35,915 nt of DNA. Source: Candidatus Poribacteria bacterium (GTDB taxonomy: Bacteria > Poribacteria > DTPJ01 > WJIO01). Shown here one piece after another: positions 1 to 8,499 of the stretch. Below the pieces are notes generated by a model that saw nothing but the letters and a program-made list of their open reading frames with translations, ran no database searches and was not told the origin of the DNA. The stretch lies in NCBI GenBank assembly GCA_014730235.1, contig WJIO01000381.1:1-35915 (forward strand), given 5' to 3'. A program made the position numbers and the translations under genes. Positions within the stretch are counted from its first letter, which is position 1, and every line of letters begins with the position of its first letter.

Positions 1-80
1 ACACCATGGATTTCTACATCGCCATCTCCAACTAATTCTCCCCCAACCAGTTCACTAATCTCTCTTAGCTTCTTAACCAT
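1..80 (-). CDS. lpxD: LpxD N-terminus (partial): UDP-3-O-acyl-glucosamine N-acyltransferase
   Basis: Only the first 26 codons are inside the window; the gene runs off the left edge. The visible residues (MVKKLREISELVGGELVGDG..) match the start of LpxD, which N-acylates UDP-3-O-acyl-glucosamine in lipid A synthesis in the cytoplasm; its N-terminal uridine-binding domain typically opens with this 'ELVGGELVGDGD' pattern. The ATG at 80-78 lies 29 bp after the stop of the Skp-like gene, and bamA-skp-lpxD is a well-known gene order, which supports the call more than the short sequence alone. It implies that the host makes lipopolysaccharide. Confidence 0.8.
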   Translation of the reverse strand, partial: MVKKLREISELVGGELVGDGDVEIHG

Positions 81-109
81 TTAATCTGTCCTCGTTTAAT
101 TCGTCAATA

Positions 110-727
110 TTAATTGGATTTTGTCTCTTCTTTCTGGGATTCTTTATCAGATGAATCAGAATCTTTTTGTGTTGTTGAAGCTTTACTTGAAGAATGTTGT
201 TTATATGCATCATCCAGCATGGAAGTAACTTTACTGGTTAAATCAAATTCAGGATTAAGATATAAAACTATCAGACGCTTCTCCAGAACAAGATCATATC
301 CTTCATCTATAGAAAGTTTCTTAATAGTGTTTTTCATTTCTTCCAATATAGGTTCCAGAATTTCTTGCTGTCTTTCTGATAATTGTGCATTTCCCTGCTG
401 AATGAGAAGCTCTCTGCCCTGTTTTTTATTAGCTATTTCGCTTTGTAATTCTTTTTCTTTTTCTGTATCTTCAAGAAAAGCCTTTTGCTTTGCCAGATTA
501 GCTTCAAGTTCAGCAATTTCATCATTTAAATCCTTAACTCTTTGTTCCCATGCATCCCTGTCTTTTTCCATCTCTTCAATAGCTTTTTTACCCCATATGG
601 AATCCTCAAGGGCTTTTTCGGTATCCACAGCCGCTATTTTTGGCTGGCTCTGGGCCAAGGTCGAAGTACATGTAATTATAACTAAAAAAGCCAATGTTAT
701 AAGGCAGAATGTCTTTTTCATGGTCAT
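110..727 (-). CDS. skp: OmpH/Skp-family periplasmic chaperone
   Basis: A 205-residue secreted protein. A signal peptide covers about residues 1-25 (KK, hydrophobic run, cleavage near LAQ-SQ). Residues about 45-130 are strongly charged and coiled-coil-like (repeated EE/EK/QK heptads), matching the tentacle helices of Skp/OmpH. These trimeric chaperones hold unfolded outer-membrane proteins in the periplasm and deliver them to BamA. The C-terminal 30 residues are a Ser/Asp/Lys-rich tail beyond the normal Skp fold. Two Met codons lie close together; AGGAGA is 5 nt from the first (727) and 11 nt from the second (721), so I keep the first. It sits 72 bp downstream of bamA and 29 bp before lpxD, so it is probably cotranscribed with both. 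Confidence 0.9.
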   Translation of the reverse strand: MTMKKTFCLITLAFLVIITCTSTLAQSQPKIAAVDTEKALEDSIWGKKAIEEMEKDRDAWEQRVKDLNDEIAELEANLAKQKAFLEDTEKEKELQSEIANKKQGRELLIQQGNAQLSERQQEILEPILEEMKNTIKKLSIDEGYDLVLEKRLIVLYLNPEFDLTSKVTSMLDDAYKQHSSSKASTTQKDSDSSDKESQKEETKSN

Positions 728-799
728 TAAATTCTCCTGTTACGTTGAGCAAATTCAAATAAACATATTGAATTCAATCTGGATATTAAGGAATTTCCC

Positions 800-3193
800 T
801 TAAAATGCCGGACCTATGTCAAATTCAATTTTACCACCCTTGATTTTATCACCTTCCATTGCCGGATCCAGAGGTATACCATATTCAATTCGCGCCAAAG
901 CACCCAAAAGGTCGATCCTCAGACCAATACCCACAGACTTTCTGGGTTTGAAGTTATCCCAGGGTAATATGTTATCAGCCCATGTTTGACCAGCGTCAAA
1001 GAATATTAAACCTCTTAACATGTCTGTTATAGGAAAACGATATTCCACATTAAGCAAAGCCATTTGATTACCACCATATTCTTCATAGCCATTTGACGGT
1101 CTGATGGAATAATTCTGGTAACCTCGTACTGTATCTATTCCACCAAGATAAAACCTCTCATACCTTAGATTCAGCAGGTTTGGATAATCGCCTGTAAAGT
1201 ATCCTGCTTGCATATGAAAAACTAATACAAGTTTCCACCATGTTGGAATAAATATACTGGATTCGACCATATATTTCTGGAAAACGTCACCACCCCAGCC
1301 CGAAAATTCCGAAGAAATACGGTTGTGAAGACCGCTGCTGGGATCAAACATACTTGTGATAAATTGACGGGAATCATGATCTAAAATAAGTTTTACACTC
1401 CGGGTTCTGCCTGCATACATCTCCTCCCAGACTTCACCCATAAGTTCTTTATATGATACATTTTCATTTCTAAGGCCTATGGAAAGGTCAATATTATTGG
1501 TTAAAGGGCGTCCTATAGTAATAGCTCCGCCAACGCTTTCATCCCTGTAAAGGGCTTCTTCATCTTCACCAGGATAATAAGTGGTGCTTCGACGTTTACT
1601 ATATAGGCTTGCAGCCAATGATATAGGGTTATTAAAAATCCAGGGAGTGCTGAAAACTATCTGACCTGTTCGTCTTTCTCGTGTACCTATTTCACCCCTG
1701 AGTTGCATTCTCCAGGCCCTGCCAAAGATGTTATCATCCCATATATCCAGAGCACCGAAAACCCCGCCATCTGAGCCATAACCACCGGCAATGCTGAACA
1801 TTCCCGATTGACGGGACTCTTCAATATCAAAATTGACAGTTACAAGCTGAGTACCGTCCTCTGACATAGATGAAACAGGCACAGCACGGGGTTGAGCACC
1901 TCTTATGAATGAACCAAGAGTTAATATTTTTCTACGGGCATCGGTGATGTTCTGGTATGAAAACACCTCACCTTTTTTGATGTCAAATCGCTCGAGTTCC
2001 CTTCTTATAACATATTCTTTGGTTTTATGCGGTTCTTCGTTAGTTTCTGATACCCAGTTAATAGGAACACTTTCGATATACGCGGGGCCGCCTTCAGCAA
2101 TATTCAGGGTTATATCCACAACTTCGTCTTCATTTTTATATTCTAATTCTTCATTTATCTGGATAGATACGCGGCCCTTGTCACCGTAAATTTTATTTAT
2201 TTTAGCCAGAGCCATCTGGAAGTTAATATGGCTGAATATATCCCCTTCTTCAAGTTCCGATTCTTCCAGAATTTCTTTTTCTGAGTAGATTTGGTCTTCG
2301 TCTTTAAAGGGTACCACGTTTACAGCTATAGAACCAATGCGAAATTGAGGTCCTTCTTCCAGTTCTATATTCACCACAAGCCCGGTCCTATCTTCATTAA
2401 AATCTTTATCGGCATTTATAATCCTGGCATTTATAAAGCCATTTTCATGATAATATTCTATTATGGCTTTTAAGTCACCTTCAAAATATTCGTCATCAAA
2501 CCGCTTTCCTTTTTTGGTTTTCATCTGTTTTCTGATATCCCGGTCTGATACTCTTCTATTTCCTACAATATCTATCTCTTCCACTTCAATTTTATTGCCT
2601 TCTTCGATATTGAACTTTACTGTAACGGCATCATCAGATTCCACTTTTTCAATATCAGTCTTAACTTCTGCCAGGTAGTAACCTTTATTTTGGTAAAGAG
2701 AAAGTATTTTTGCTCTATTCTCATGCAGTAATTTGCCGCTGGTGCTCCGACCGGAGCTTATAGTTAAAACGTCCTTTATTTTTCCATCATCTATTTCTTC
2801 ATTGCCGCTTATTATAACATCTTTTGTTTTGGGCCATTCTTCCAGTATAAATGTTAGATGTATACCATCAGGGCCGCCTGATGAATCAACCTGGATATTT
2901 GAAAACTGACCAAGTTTATATAGTTCCTTAACATCATCTCTTATGAGTTTAAGAGATACCTCTTCGCCAACTCTGGTCTGAAGTATACCCAGAATTGTGT
3001 CTGGAGGCATAGTTTCGCTGCCTTTTATCTCGATAGATCTTATAATAAAGGGATTATTTCCATCTGAAGATCCGATTTTAGTGGATGTATCATCAACTTC
3101 CTGAGCCGTTGAGAAGAATATAGCAGGCAATGAAAACATCAGTATAAATAAAACATAGGCCAACTTCCGATTCCTTGCCTTTTTACTTCGCAT
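800..3193 (-). CDS. bamA: BamA, outer-membrane protein assembly factor
   Basis: The 797-residue length is normal for BamA. A signal peptide (residues 1-30) is followed by five POTRA-like repeats (about 50-440; for example an 'IRSIEIKGSE..' opening at about 50 and 'EEIDIVGNRRVSDRDI' at about 205) and a C-terminal 16-strand barrel. The barrel carries the VRGY motif of loop 6 (about 689-692) and ends in Phe, the usual terminal aromatic residue of outer-membrane barrels. BamA folds and inserts barrel proteins into the outer membrane. Its start has a GGGGG Shine-Dalgarno-like tract 8 nt upstream. A 258-bp gap from clpC contains a possible own promoter, so it may be expressed both separately and by read-through. 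Confidence 0.97.
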   Translation of the reverse strand: MRSKKARNRKLAYVLFILMFSLPAIFFSTAQEVDDTSTKIGSSDGNNPFIIRSIEIKGSETMPPDTILGILQTRVGEEVSLKLIRDDVKELYKLGQFSNIQVDSSGGPDGIHLTFILEEWPKTKDVIISGNEEIDDGKIKDVLTISSGRSTSGKLLHENRAKILSLYQNKGYYLAEVKTDIEKVESDDAVTVKFNIEEGNKIEVEEIDIVGNRRVSDRDIRKQMKTKKGKRFDDEYFEGDLKAIIEYYHENGFINARIINADKDFNEDRTGLVVNIELEEGPQFRIGSIAVNVVPFKDEDQIYSEKEILEESELEEGDIFSHINFQMALAKINKIYGDKGRVSIQINEELEYKNEDEVVDITLNIAEGGPAYIESVPINWVSETNEEPHKTKEYVIRRELERFDIKKGEVFSYQNITDARRKILTLGSFIRGAQPRAVPVSSMSEDGTQLVTVNFDIEESRQSGMFSIAGGYGSDGGVFGALDIWDDNIFGRAWRMQLRGEIGTRERRTGQIVFSTPWIFNNPISLAASLYSKRRSTTYYPGEDEEALYRDESVGGAITIGRPLTNNIDLSIGLRNENVSYKELMGEVWEEMYAGRTRSVKLILDHDSRQFITSMFDPSSGLHNRISSEFSGWGGDVFQKYMVESSIFIPTWWKLVLVFHMQAGYFTGDYPNLLNLRYERFYLGGIDTVRGYQNYSIRPSNGYEEYGGNQMALLNVEYRFPITDMLRGLIFFDAGQTWADNILPWDNFKPRKSVGIGLRIDLLGALARIEYGIPLDPAMEGDKIKGGKIEFDIGPAF

Positions 3194-3238
3194 TACTTTA
3201 AACCCCCAGCAATGTATGAATGTGAATTTTGATAATTA

Positions 3239-3267
3239 ATTAAAACTTTGCGCAAGGGAATTTGCAA
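3239..3267 (-). promoter_or_regulatory. Possible bamA promoter
   Basis: On the minus strand TTGCAA (3262-3267) and TTTAAT (3239-3244) are separated by 17 bp and lie about 45 bp before the bamA start. Both boxes deviate from consensus, so this is a modest candidate. Confidence 0.4.
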
Positions 3268-3302
3268 AAACATTTATGGTAATATAAGAAACTTGTATAT
3301 GC

Positions 3303-3330
3303 TGTCATTCCTGCAAACGCAGGAATGACA
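3303..3330. repeat. Dispersed palindrome, copy 1 (bamA-clpC gap)
   Basis: A perfect 12-bp inverted repeat TGTCATTCCTGC / GCAGGAATGACA with a 4-base loop (AAAC). The same stem recurs at 8421-8447 with a different loop, so it is a dispersed intergenic element and not a one-off. There is no T-run after it on either strand, which argues against an intrinsic terminator. The rest of the 258-bp gap is AT-rich with no open gene. Confidence 0.75.
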
Positions 3331-3451
3331 ATTAATTGACATTCATTCTTTAATGATTACATTAGACAATTCAGTATTTGTGAATTACCAAATAATATCA
3401 GACATACTCTAAAATGCCTTAGAAATAAATTAATAAATCACCGATTGCAGA

Positions 3452-5896
3452 TTACGAACTTGCACAGGTTACAGGTTCACCTATATTGAATACGAGTTTT
3501 TCACCATCGAAGGAAACATATATGGTATTTTCTGTTGCACTTCCTTCGATCATCATATGAGCGATGGTATCTTCTATATTTCTCTGAATTTCCCTTCTAA
3601 GATGCCTTGCACCAAAATGCGGGTCATAACCCTTTTCGACAATAAAGTCTACAGCATCAGAAAGAACAACCAGATCAACCTGGTTCTCTTTAAGACGCTC
3701 TTTAACTTCATCCAGCATCAGTAATGTAATTTTGGAAATATGCTCTTTTGCCAGTGAATTAAAAACAATAACTTCATCTATTCTGTTAAGGAATTCGGGA
3801 TTGAAAACACGTTTCATTTCCGACATAACCCTGGAGCGCATATCCTCATAACTTTTGCTTTCACTCATGTGGCTGAAACCAAGACTTGATCCCTTTGCGA
3901 TTTCCCTTCCGCCTGCGTTGGATGTCATTATCAGAATAGTATTCCGGAAATCCACCGTATGACCAAGGTTATCGGTTAGGCGACCGCTGTCCAGAACCTG
4001 TAACAAAATATTAAATACATCAGGATGAGCTTTTTCTATTTCATCCAGCAAAATTACGGAGTAAGGTCGTCTCCTTACCCTCTCTGTAAGCTCTCCACCT
4101 TCTTGATAACCCACATATCCAGGAGGTGCTCCAACCAGTCTTGATACCGCGAATTTTTCCATAAATTCGGACATATCAATTCGAATAATTGCATCTTCTT
4201 CTCCGAACAGGAATTCAGCTAATACATTGGCCAAATAGCTTTTTCCAACACCTGTAGGCCCCATAAATATAAATGAACCAATTGGCTTGGTTGGATCTTT
4301 AAGACCTGCTCTGGAACGTCTTACGGCTTTGACCAGGGCAGAAATAGCCTGATCCTGACCTATTACCTGTTCACAAAGTGCATCCTCCATACGAAGCAGT
4401 TTTTCAGATTCTGTCTCTTCTAGTTTTGATATGGGAATACCTGTCCACTTGGATATTACCTCTGCAATATCTTCAATATCAACCTTTAGTTTTTCTCGTT
4501 TAGAGGCATGCCCTGATTGATTTAAGGAATCATCATCCCCGGGTTCCTGTCCGCCCATTACAAGGGAAGGTATTCTAATATTAGCCAGACTTGATGTAGC
4601 CAATTCATGATCCCTGTCCATTTCTACCTTTTTGGATTCATCAATATCTTCATTTAATATGGTTTTGGCTATTTGGCATTCTTCTTTGCCTGCTCTCATT
4701 CTAACCCGGGATCCAGCTTCATCAATCACATCTATGGCCTTATCGGGCAGGTAACGGTCTGAAATATATCTGGCAGAAAGTTTTGCTGCTTCGGAGAGTG
4801 ATTCTTTGGAATATTCAACACTGTGATGTTCTTCATATTTATCCTTGAGTCCATTAAGGATCATTATCGTATCTTTTACAGAAGGTTGAGCCACATTCAC
4901 AATCTGGAATCTTCTTTCTAGAGCACCATCTTTTTCAATATACTTACGATATTCATCAAGGGTAGTAGCTCCAATGCACTGAATCTCCCCCCGCGACAAA
5001 GCAGGTTTCAGCATATTAGCTGCATCTATTGCACCTTCAGCCGCCCCGGTACCCACCAGAGTATGAATTTCATCAATGAATAATATAATGTCTTTTGATT
5101 GTCGAATTTCATTCATTATATTCTTCAATCGTTCTTCAAACTGTCCCCTGTATTTCGTACCTGCCACCAATCCAGCCAGATCAAGAGTAACCAGACGTTT
5201 ATCCAGCAGAGAATCAGGAACACAACCTTCAATGATCTTCTGGGCCATACCTTCGGCAATAGCTGTCTTCCCTACACCAGGCTCACCAATAAGGACAGGA
5301 TTATTCTTTTTACGTCTTATGAGAATTTGCATAACCCTTTCCATTTCATTTTCCCGTCCTATAATTGGATCAAGCAAATTTTCCCTGGCAAGCTGTGTTA
5401 AATCACGGCTGTATTGGTCTACAGCTTTAGGTGATTTTTTAGGAGAGGGATTTGAAATAAATGGTCTTAGGGCTTTGCGCACCTTTTCTAATGTAATATC
5501 AAAGTTGGTAAGAGTTTGAGCCGCTATACCGTTTTTCTCCCGGATCAATCCTAATAGAATATGCTCTGTGCCTACGTGCTCATATTCAAGCCTTTGTGCT
5601 TCTTCCATAGAAAGCTGTAGAACTTGATTTGCTGCTCTGGTAAATACCAAAGGTCGTTTTATGGAATCTGTAGTCGGCGTACGAGATTTTCTAATCATAC
5701 GCTTCGCTTCCATTTCTAAACGCTCCAGGCTGACCCCTAAGTCCTGTAGAGCTTTGGCGGCTATACCCTCACCTTCACGAACTAAACCCAACAACAAATG
5801 TTCGGTATCCACCTGGCTGTGGTTTAGTCGTATGGCTTCATCATTTGCATAGTTAATTACCATACGTGCTCTTTCGGTAAACCTTGCCGGAAACAT
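3452..5896 (-). CDS. clpC: ClpC-type AAA+ unfoldase of the Clp protease
   Basis: An 814-residue Hsp100 protein. Two ClpN repeats (about 3-70 and 80-145) are followed by AAA-1 (Walker A GEPGVGKT 204-211, Walker B ILFIDE 271-276) and AAA-2 (Walker A GPTGVGKS 546-553, LLDEIEKAHPDVF Walker B). It unfolds proteins for ClpP; in Firmicutes it recognises phospho-arginine-tagged proteins through its N domain. The middle region (about 405-470) is odd. Its first part resembles the coiled-coil M-domain, but about 440-468 is a Gly/Asp/Ser-rich stretch where the second half of the coiled coil is expected. The ATG has GAGAGGT 6 nt upstream. It follows the McsAB gene by 35 bp, and the pairing fixes the identity as ClpC and not ClpB or ClpA. 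No clpP is in view. Confidence 0.95.
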   Translation of the reverse strand: MFPARFTERARMVINYANDEAIRLNHSQVDTEHLLLGLVREGEGIAAKALQDLGVSLERLEMEAKRMIRKSRTPTTDSIKRPLVFTRAANQVLQLSMEEAQRLEYEHVGTEHILLGLIREKNGIAAQTLTNFDITLEKVRKALRPFISNPSPKKSPKAVDQYSRDLTQLARENLLDPIIGRENEMERVMQILIRRKKNNPVLIGEPGVGKTAIAEGMAQKIIEGCVPDSLLDKRLVTLDLAGLVAGTKYRGQFEERLKNIMNEIRQSKDIILFIDEIHTLVGTGAAEGAIDAANMLKPALSRGEIQCIGATTLDEYRKYIEKDGALERRFQIVNVAQPSVKDTIMILNGLKDKYEEHHSVEYSKESLSEAAKLSARYISDRYLPDKAIDVIDEAGSRVRMRAGKEECQIAKTILNEDIDESKKVEMDRDHELATSSLANIRIPSLVMGGQEPGDDDSLNQSGHASKREKLKVDIEDIAEVISKWTGIPISKLEETESEKLLRMEDALCEQVIGQDQAISALVKAVRRSRAGLKDPTKPIGSFIFMGPTGVGKSYLANVLAEFLFGEEDAIIRIDMSEFMEKFAVSRLVGAPPGYVGYQEGGELTERVRRRPYSVILLDEIEKAHPDVFNILLQVLDSGRLTDNLGHTVDFRNTILIMTSNAGGREIAKGSSLGFSHMSESKSYEDMRSRVMSEMKRVFNPEFLNRIDEVIVFNSLAKEHISKITLLMLDEVKERLKENQVDLVVLSDAVDFIVEKGYDPHFGARHLRREIQRNIEDTIAHMMIEGSATENTIYVSFDGEKLVFNIGEPVTCASS

Positions 5897-5931
5897 GTTA
5901 TTACCTCTCTTGTATTCGTAGTTATTAAATA

Positions 5932-7437
5932 TTAATTATTGCTTAACACCTGACTCATGTTACCTTTCAATATTTTTCTTATAATTGCTGCTCTTTTTGT
6001 GTCCCGCTCAATTGCTTCGAGCCTTTTTCCTTCGTATTTTTGCAAATGTGCAGGACGTATAAGAAACATAAGACGTGCTATATCATTTCTATTCAGATCT
6101 GACAGAATTCCCAAATTTATCCCCAAACTTAACCAGGACAAATTTCCTAAGGCATCCTGACATGAGATCATCCTGGCGTTAGTCAGGATTCCATAAGCTC
6201 TGAATACTTTATCCTTTATCATCATTCGACTGTTATTTAACAATATTTCCCGTTCTTCTCGCTCATAATCTGCAATTTGAACAGCCACCTCATGAACACG
6301 ATCCAGGATATCCTCTTCTGATTGTCCCAGAGTAGCCTCATTTGAAATCTGGTAAAACGCTCCTCCATTGTAAGAACCTTCACCATACATACCCCTGATA
6401 GCATAACCCATATCAGACACAGACAGCAAAGCCTTTTTTCCTTCTCTGGTGGAAGCCAGAGCGGGAATATGAAACATAACTGAGACACGCAATCCTGTAC
6501 CTGCATTGGTAAGACAAGCTGTAAGATAGCCAAAATCCTGAGAAAAAGCGTAATCTACATATCGACTTAATTTATTATCTATAGAATCCATTATTTCCCA
6601 GGAATTTTTGATCTGCAAACCAGAATTCATAACCTGAAGACGTATATGATCTTCTTCATTTAGCATAATGCTGACAGTTTCATCTTCACCTATAATAACT
6701 CTGTATGGTGTTAATATTCCTGATTTATTTTCCTTTTCTTTATCATTTACTTTCTCTGATAAGTCATTGCTAATCACATGACGCTCAACCAGAAAATCCC
6801 TTTCCAGCTTGTCTAATCGCTCAAGTCTTATTACCGATGCGTTTCGCAATTCCGATTTTGCTTTATTGCTTATACTTTCTAATGCCTTTTCGGCAATTTC
6901 TGCGACTTTCTGTAGTTCAATTTTTTCTGCCTGATTACAAAAAGGAAAATCCATAAGATTACGTGCTAATCTTATCCTGGTACTTATTATAACATCACTA
7001 TCGGGTCCATCTCCCTGCATCCATCCGGAAGCCGTATATGCGGCACGGTTCATAAACCTGAAAGTCCTGTTTCGTCTTCTTGGCTTACTGCCTTTACCTG
7101 TAATATCCGGCGTTTTACCAACATGTATTACATCTCCATGTATGCGCCGGATAATAGGTTTTAATTCTTTTTTAAATTCTTTGTAACACCTGAAGCAGCC
7201 TAATAATTCCGGACAATTAAAAGAAGCCATATTTTCCAGAGCTGCTTTTGAATATTCCCGACCACAATGCTGGCATTTGAGCTTTATGTCAATTTCCCTT
7301 TCAGGATTATCAAAGTCATCACAGATACCTTTTTCCACAGCACATCCTTCACACAAATTCATGTATTTATTAACAGAGTCGCATGATATGCTTATGGTAA
7401 ATGATGCTCGATTTTTCTGACATCTTTCACACAGCAT
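5932..7437 (-). CDS. mcsB: McsA-McsB fusion: zinc-finger activator joined to protein arginine kinase
   Basis: One 501-residue reading frame carries both partners of the protein-arginine phosphorylation system. Residues 1-110 are McsA-like, with four CXXC zinc pairs (3/6, 29/32, 55/58, 81/84) and the conserved 'KPIIRRIHGDVIHVGKTP' tail. The Glu/Ala-rich UVR coiled coil that normally ends McsA is missing. After a basic linker (111-130), residues about 138-490 are McsB, a guanidino-kinase fold with STRIRLARN (152-160), NEEDH (260-264), a Cys-containing TNAGTG segment (308-315) and the phospho-arginine pocket signature RDxxRA (RDTKRA, 478-483). The enzyme phosphorylates arginines to mark proteins for ClpC. 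It sits 15 bp after ilvE and 35 bp before clpC. No CtsR repressor gene is next to it. A frameshift artefact is unlikely because both halves share one uninterrupted frame. Confidence 0.93.
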   Translation of the reverse strand: MLCERCQKNRASFTISISCDSVNKYMNLCEGCAVEKGICDDFDNPEREIDIKLKCQHCGREYSKAALENMASFNCPELLGCFRCYKEFKKELKPIIRRIHGDVIHVGKTPDITGKGSKPRRRNRTFRFMNRAAYTASGWMQGDGPDSDVIISTRIRLARNLMDFPFCNQAEKIELQKVAEIAEKALESISNKAKSELRNASVIRLERLDKLERDFLVERHVISNDLSEKVNDKEKENKSGILTPYRVIIGEDETVSIMLNEEDHIRLQVMNSGLQIKNSWEIMDSIDNKLSRYVDYAFSQDFGYLTACLTNAGTGLRVSVMFHIPALASTREGKKALLSVSDMGYAIRGMYGEGSYNGGAFYQISNEATLGQSEEDILDRVHEVAVQIADYEREEREILLNNSRMMIKDKVFRAYGILTNARMISCQDALGNLSWLSLGINLGILSDLNRNDIARLMFLIRPAHLQKYEGKRLEAIERDTKRAAIIRKILKGNMSQVLSNN

Positions 7438-7452
7438 TTTATTTCAACCTAT

Positions 7453-8331
7453 CTATTCATATATCGGTGTACCGGTAGTTTGAGTTAATACTTCAAATCT
7501 CTTCTTTAGTTCCTTGGATATTTCGCCTGGTTTTCCATCACCGATTATGCGCCCATCAACTTTTACAACAGGTATTACTTCCGCTGCTGTACCTGTAAGA
7601 AAGCATTCATCAGCCAGATAAACTTCATAGCGGTTAAACAAAGCTTCTATAACCTCTAAACCCATATCCCTGGCAAGCTCCATAGTAGCATTTCTTGTTA
7701 CACCCTCCAATGCGCCTATATAGGTGGGTGGTGTATAAAGCACACGATTCTTTATAATGAATATATTATCACCGGTGCATTCCACAACATGGCCGTCATT
7801 ACTGAGCATTATTGCCTCTATCACATTGGCGTTTTTTGCTTCAATTTTTGCCAGTATATTATTCAAATAATTAAGAGATTTTATCCGGGGGTTAAGGGCT
7901 TCTGCTATGTTTCTACGGGTTGGGGCAGTTACAACCTCCAATCCCTCCTGGTAATACTTATCAGGATAAAGAACTATAGAGGATGCGATAACAAATACGG
8001 AAGCTACAGAACATTTATCAGGATCTAATCCTAAGTCACCTACTCCTCTGGTAACAACGGCTCTTATGTAACCATAATGGAGATCATTGCGTCTTATGGT
8101 TTCAAGAATAGCCTGTTCCATCTCGTTAATGTCAAGAGGAATCTCTAACCTTATGGCCTTTGCAGAATCGTATAATCTCTGGAGATGTTCATCTAATCTG
8201 AATACCCGGTTATTGTAGAACCTTATTCCCTCAAAAACACCATCACCATATAGCAGGCCATGATCAAATACCGATATTTTTGCCTCTGATTCTGGAACAA
8301 ATTTACCATCCAGATATATAATTAAGCTCAT
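7453..8331 (-). CDS. ilvE: Branched-chain amino acid aminotransferase (fold-type IV PLP enzyme)
   Basis: The 292 residues are the usual length for class IV aminotransferases. The N-terminus has the 'DHGLLYGDGVFEGIR' signature, the PLP lysine lies in 'RIKSLNYLNN' (about residue 151), and the C-terminus has 'DECFLTGTAAEVIPV'. IlvE transfers amino groups between glutamate and Val/Leu/Ile keto acids; a D-amino acid aminotransferase or aminodeoxychorismate lyase is less likely given the full match to the EGIR and TGTAAE signatures. It is the first gene of ilvE-mcsAB-clpC, 168 bp downstream of lolD, with a G-rich Shine-Dalgarno tract before the ATG. Its link to arginine phosphorylation looks positional and not functional. 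Confidence 0.9.
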   Translation of the reverse strand: MSLIIYLDGKFVPESEAKISVFDHGLLYGDGVFEGIRFYNNRVFRLDEHLQRLYDSAKAIRLEIPLDINEMEQAILETIRRNDLHYGYIRAVVTRGVGDLGLDPDKCSVASVFVIASSIVLYPDKYYQEGLEVVTAPTRRNIAEALNPRIKSLNYLNNILAKIEAKNANVIEAIMLSNDGHVVECTGDNIFIIKNRVLYTPPTYIGALEGVTRNATMELARDMGLEVIEALFNRYEVYLADECFLTGTAAEVIPVVKVDGRIIGDGKPGEISKELKKRFEVLTQTTGTPIYE

Positions 8332-8419
8332 TGGATCCCCCCTGAAATCGCTTCTTAATATGTTAAATTTTAGGCTATTCCGAATTGAGTGTGGAAATAA
8401 TTTAAAAACTTTCTAAGCA

Positions 8420-8448
8420 TGTCATTCCTGCCGAAAGCAGGAATGACG
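8420..8448. repeat. Dispersed palindrome, copy 2 (ilvE-lolD gap)
   Basis: Inverted repeat GTCATTCCTGC / GCAGGAATGAC (8421-8431, 8437-8447), loop CGAAA, extendable by one T-G pair. It is the same stem as at 3303-3330 with a different loop, as expected if the stem is selected or the copies have diverged. Confidence 0.75.
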
Positions 8449-8499
8449 GCATAAAGAATTTTCTTATCTTTACCACACTAAACCCGGAAGAACCAAATT

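Noticed and set aside
3303-3330. Intrinsic terminator of clpC
   Set aside because: Neither strand has a T-run after the stem, and the same stem occurs elsewhere as a repeat.
6237-6533. 98-residue minus-strand frame inside McsAB
   Set aside because: Out-of-frame shadow of a well-conserved kinase domain.
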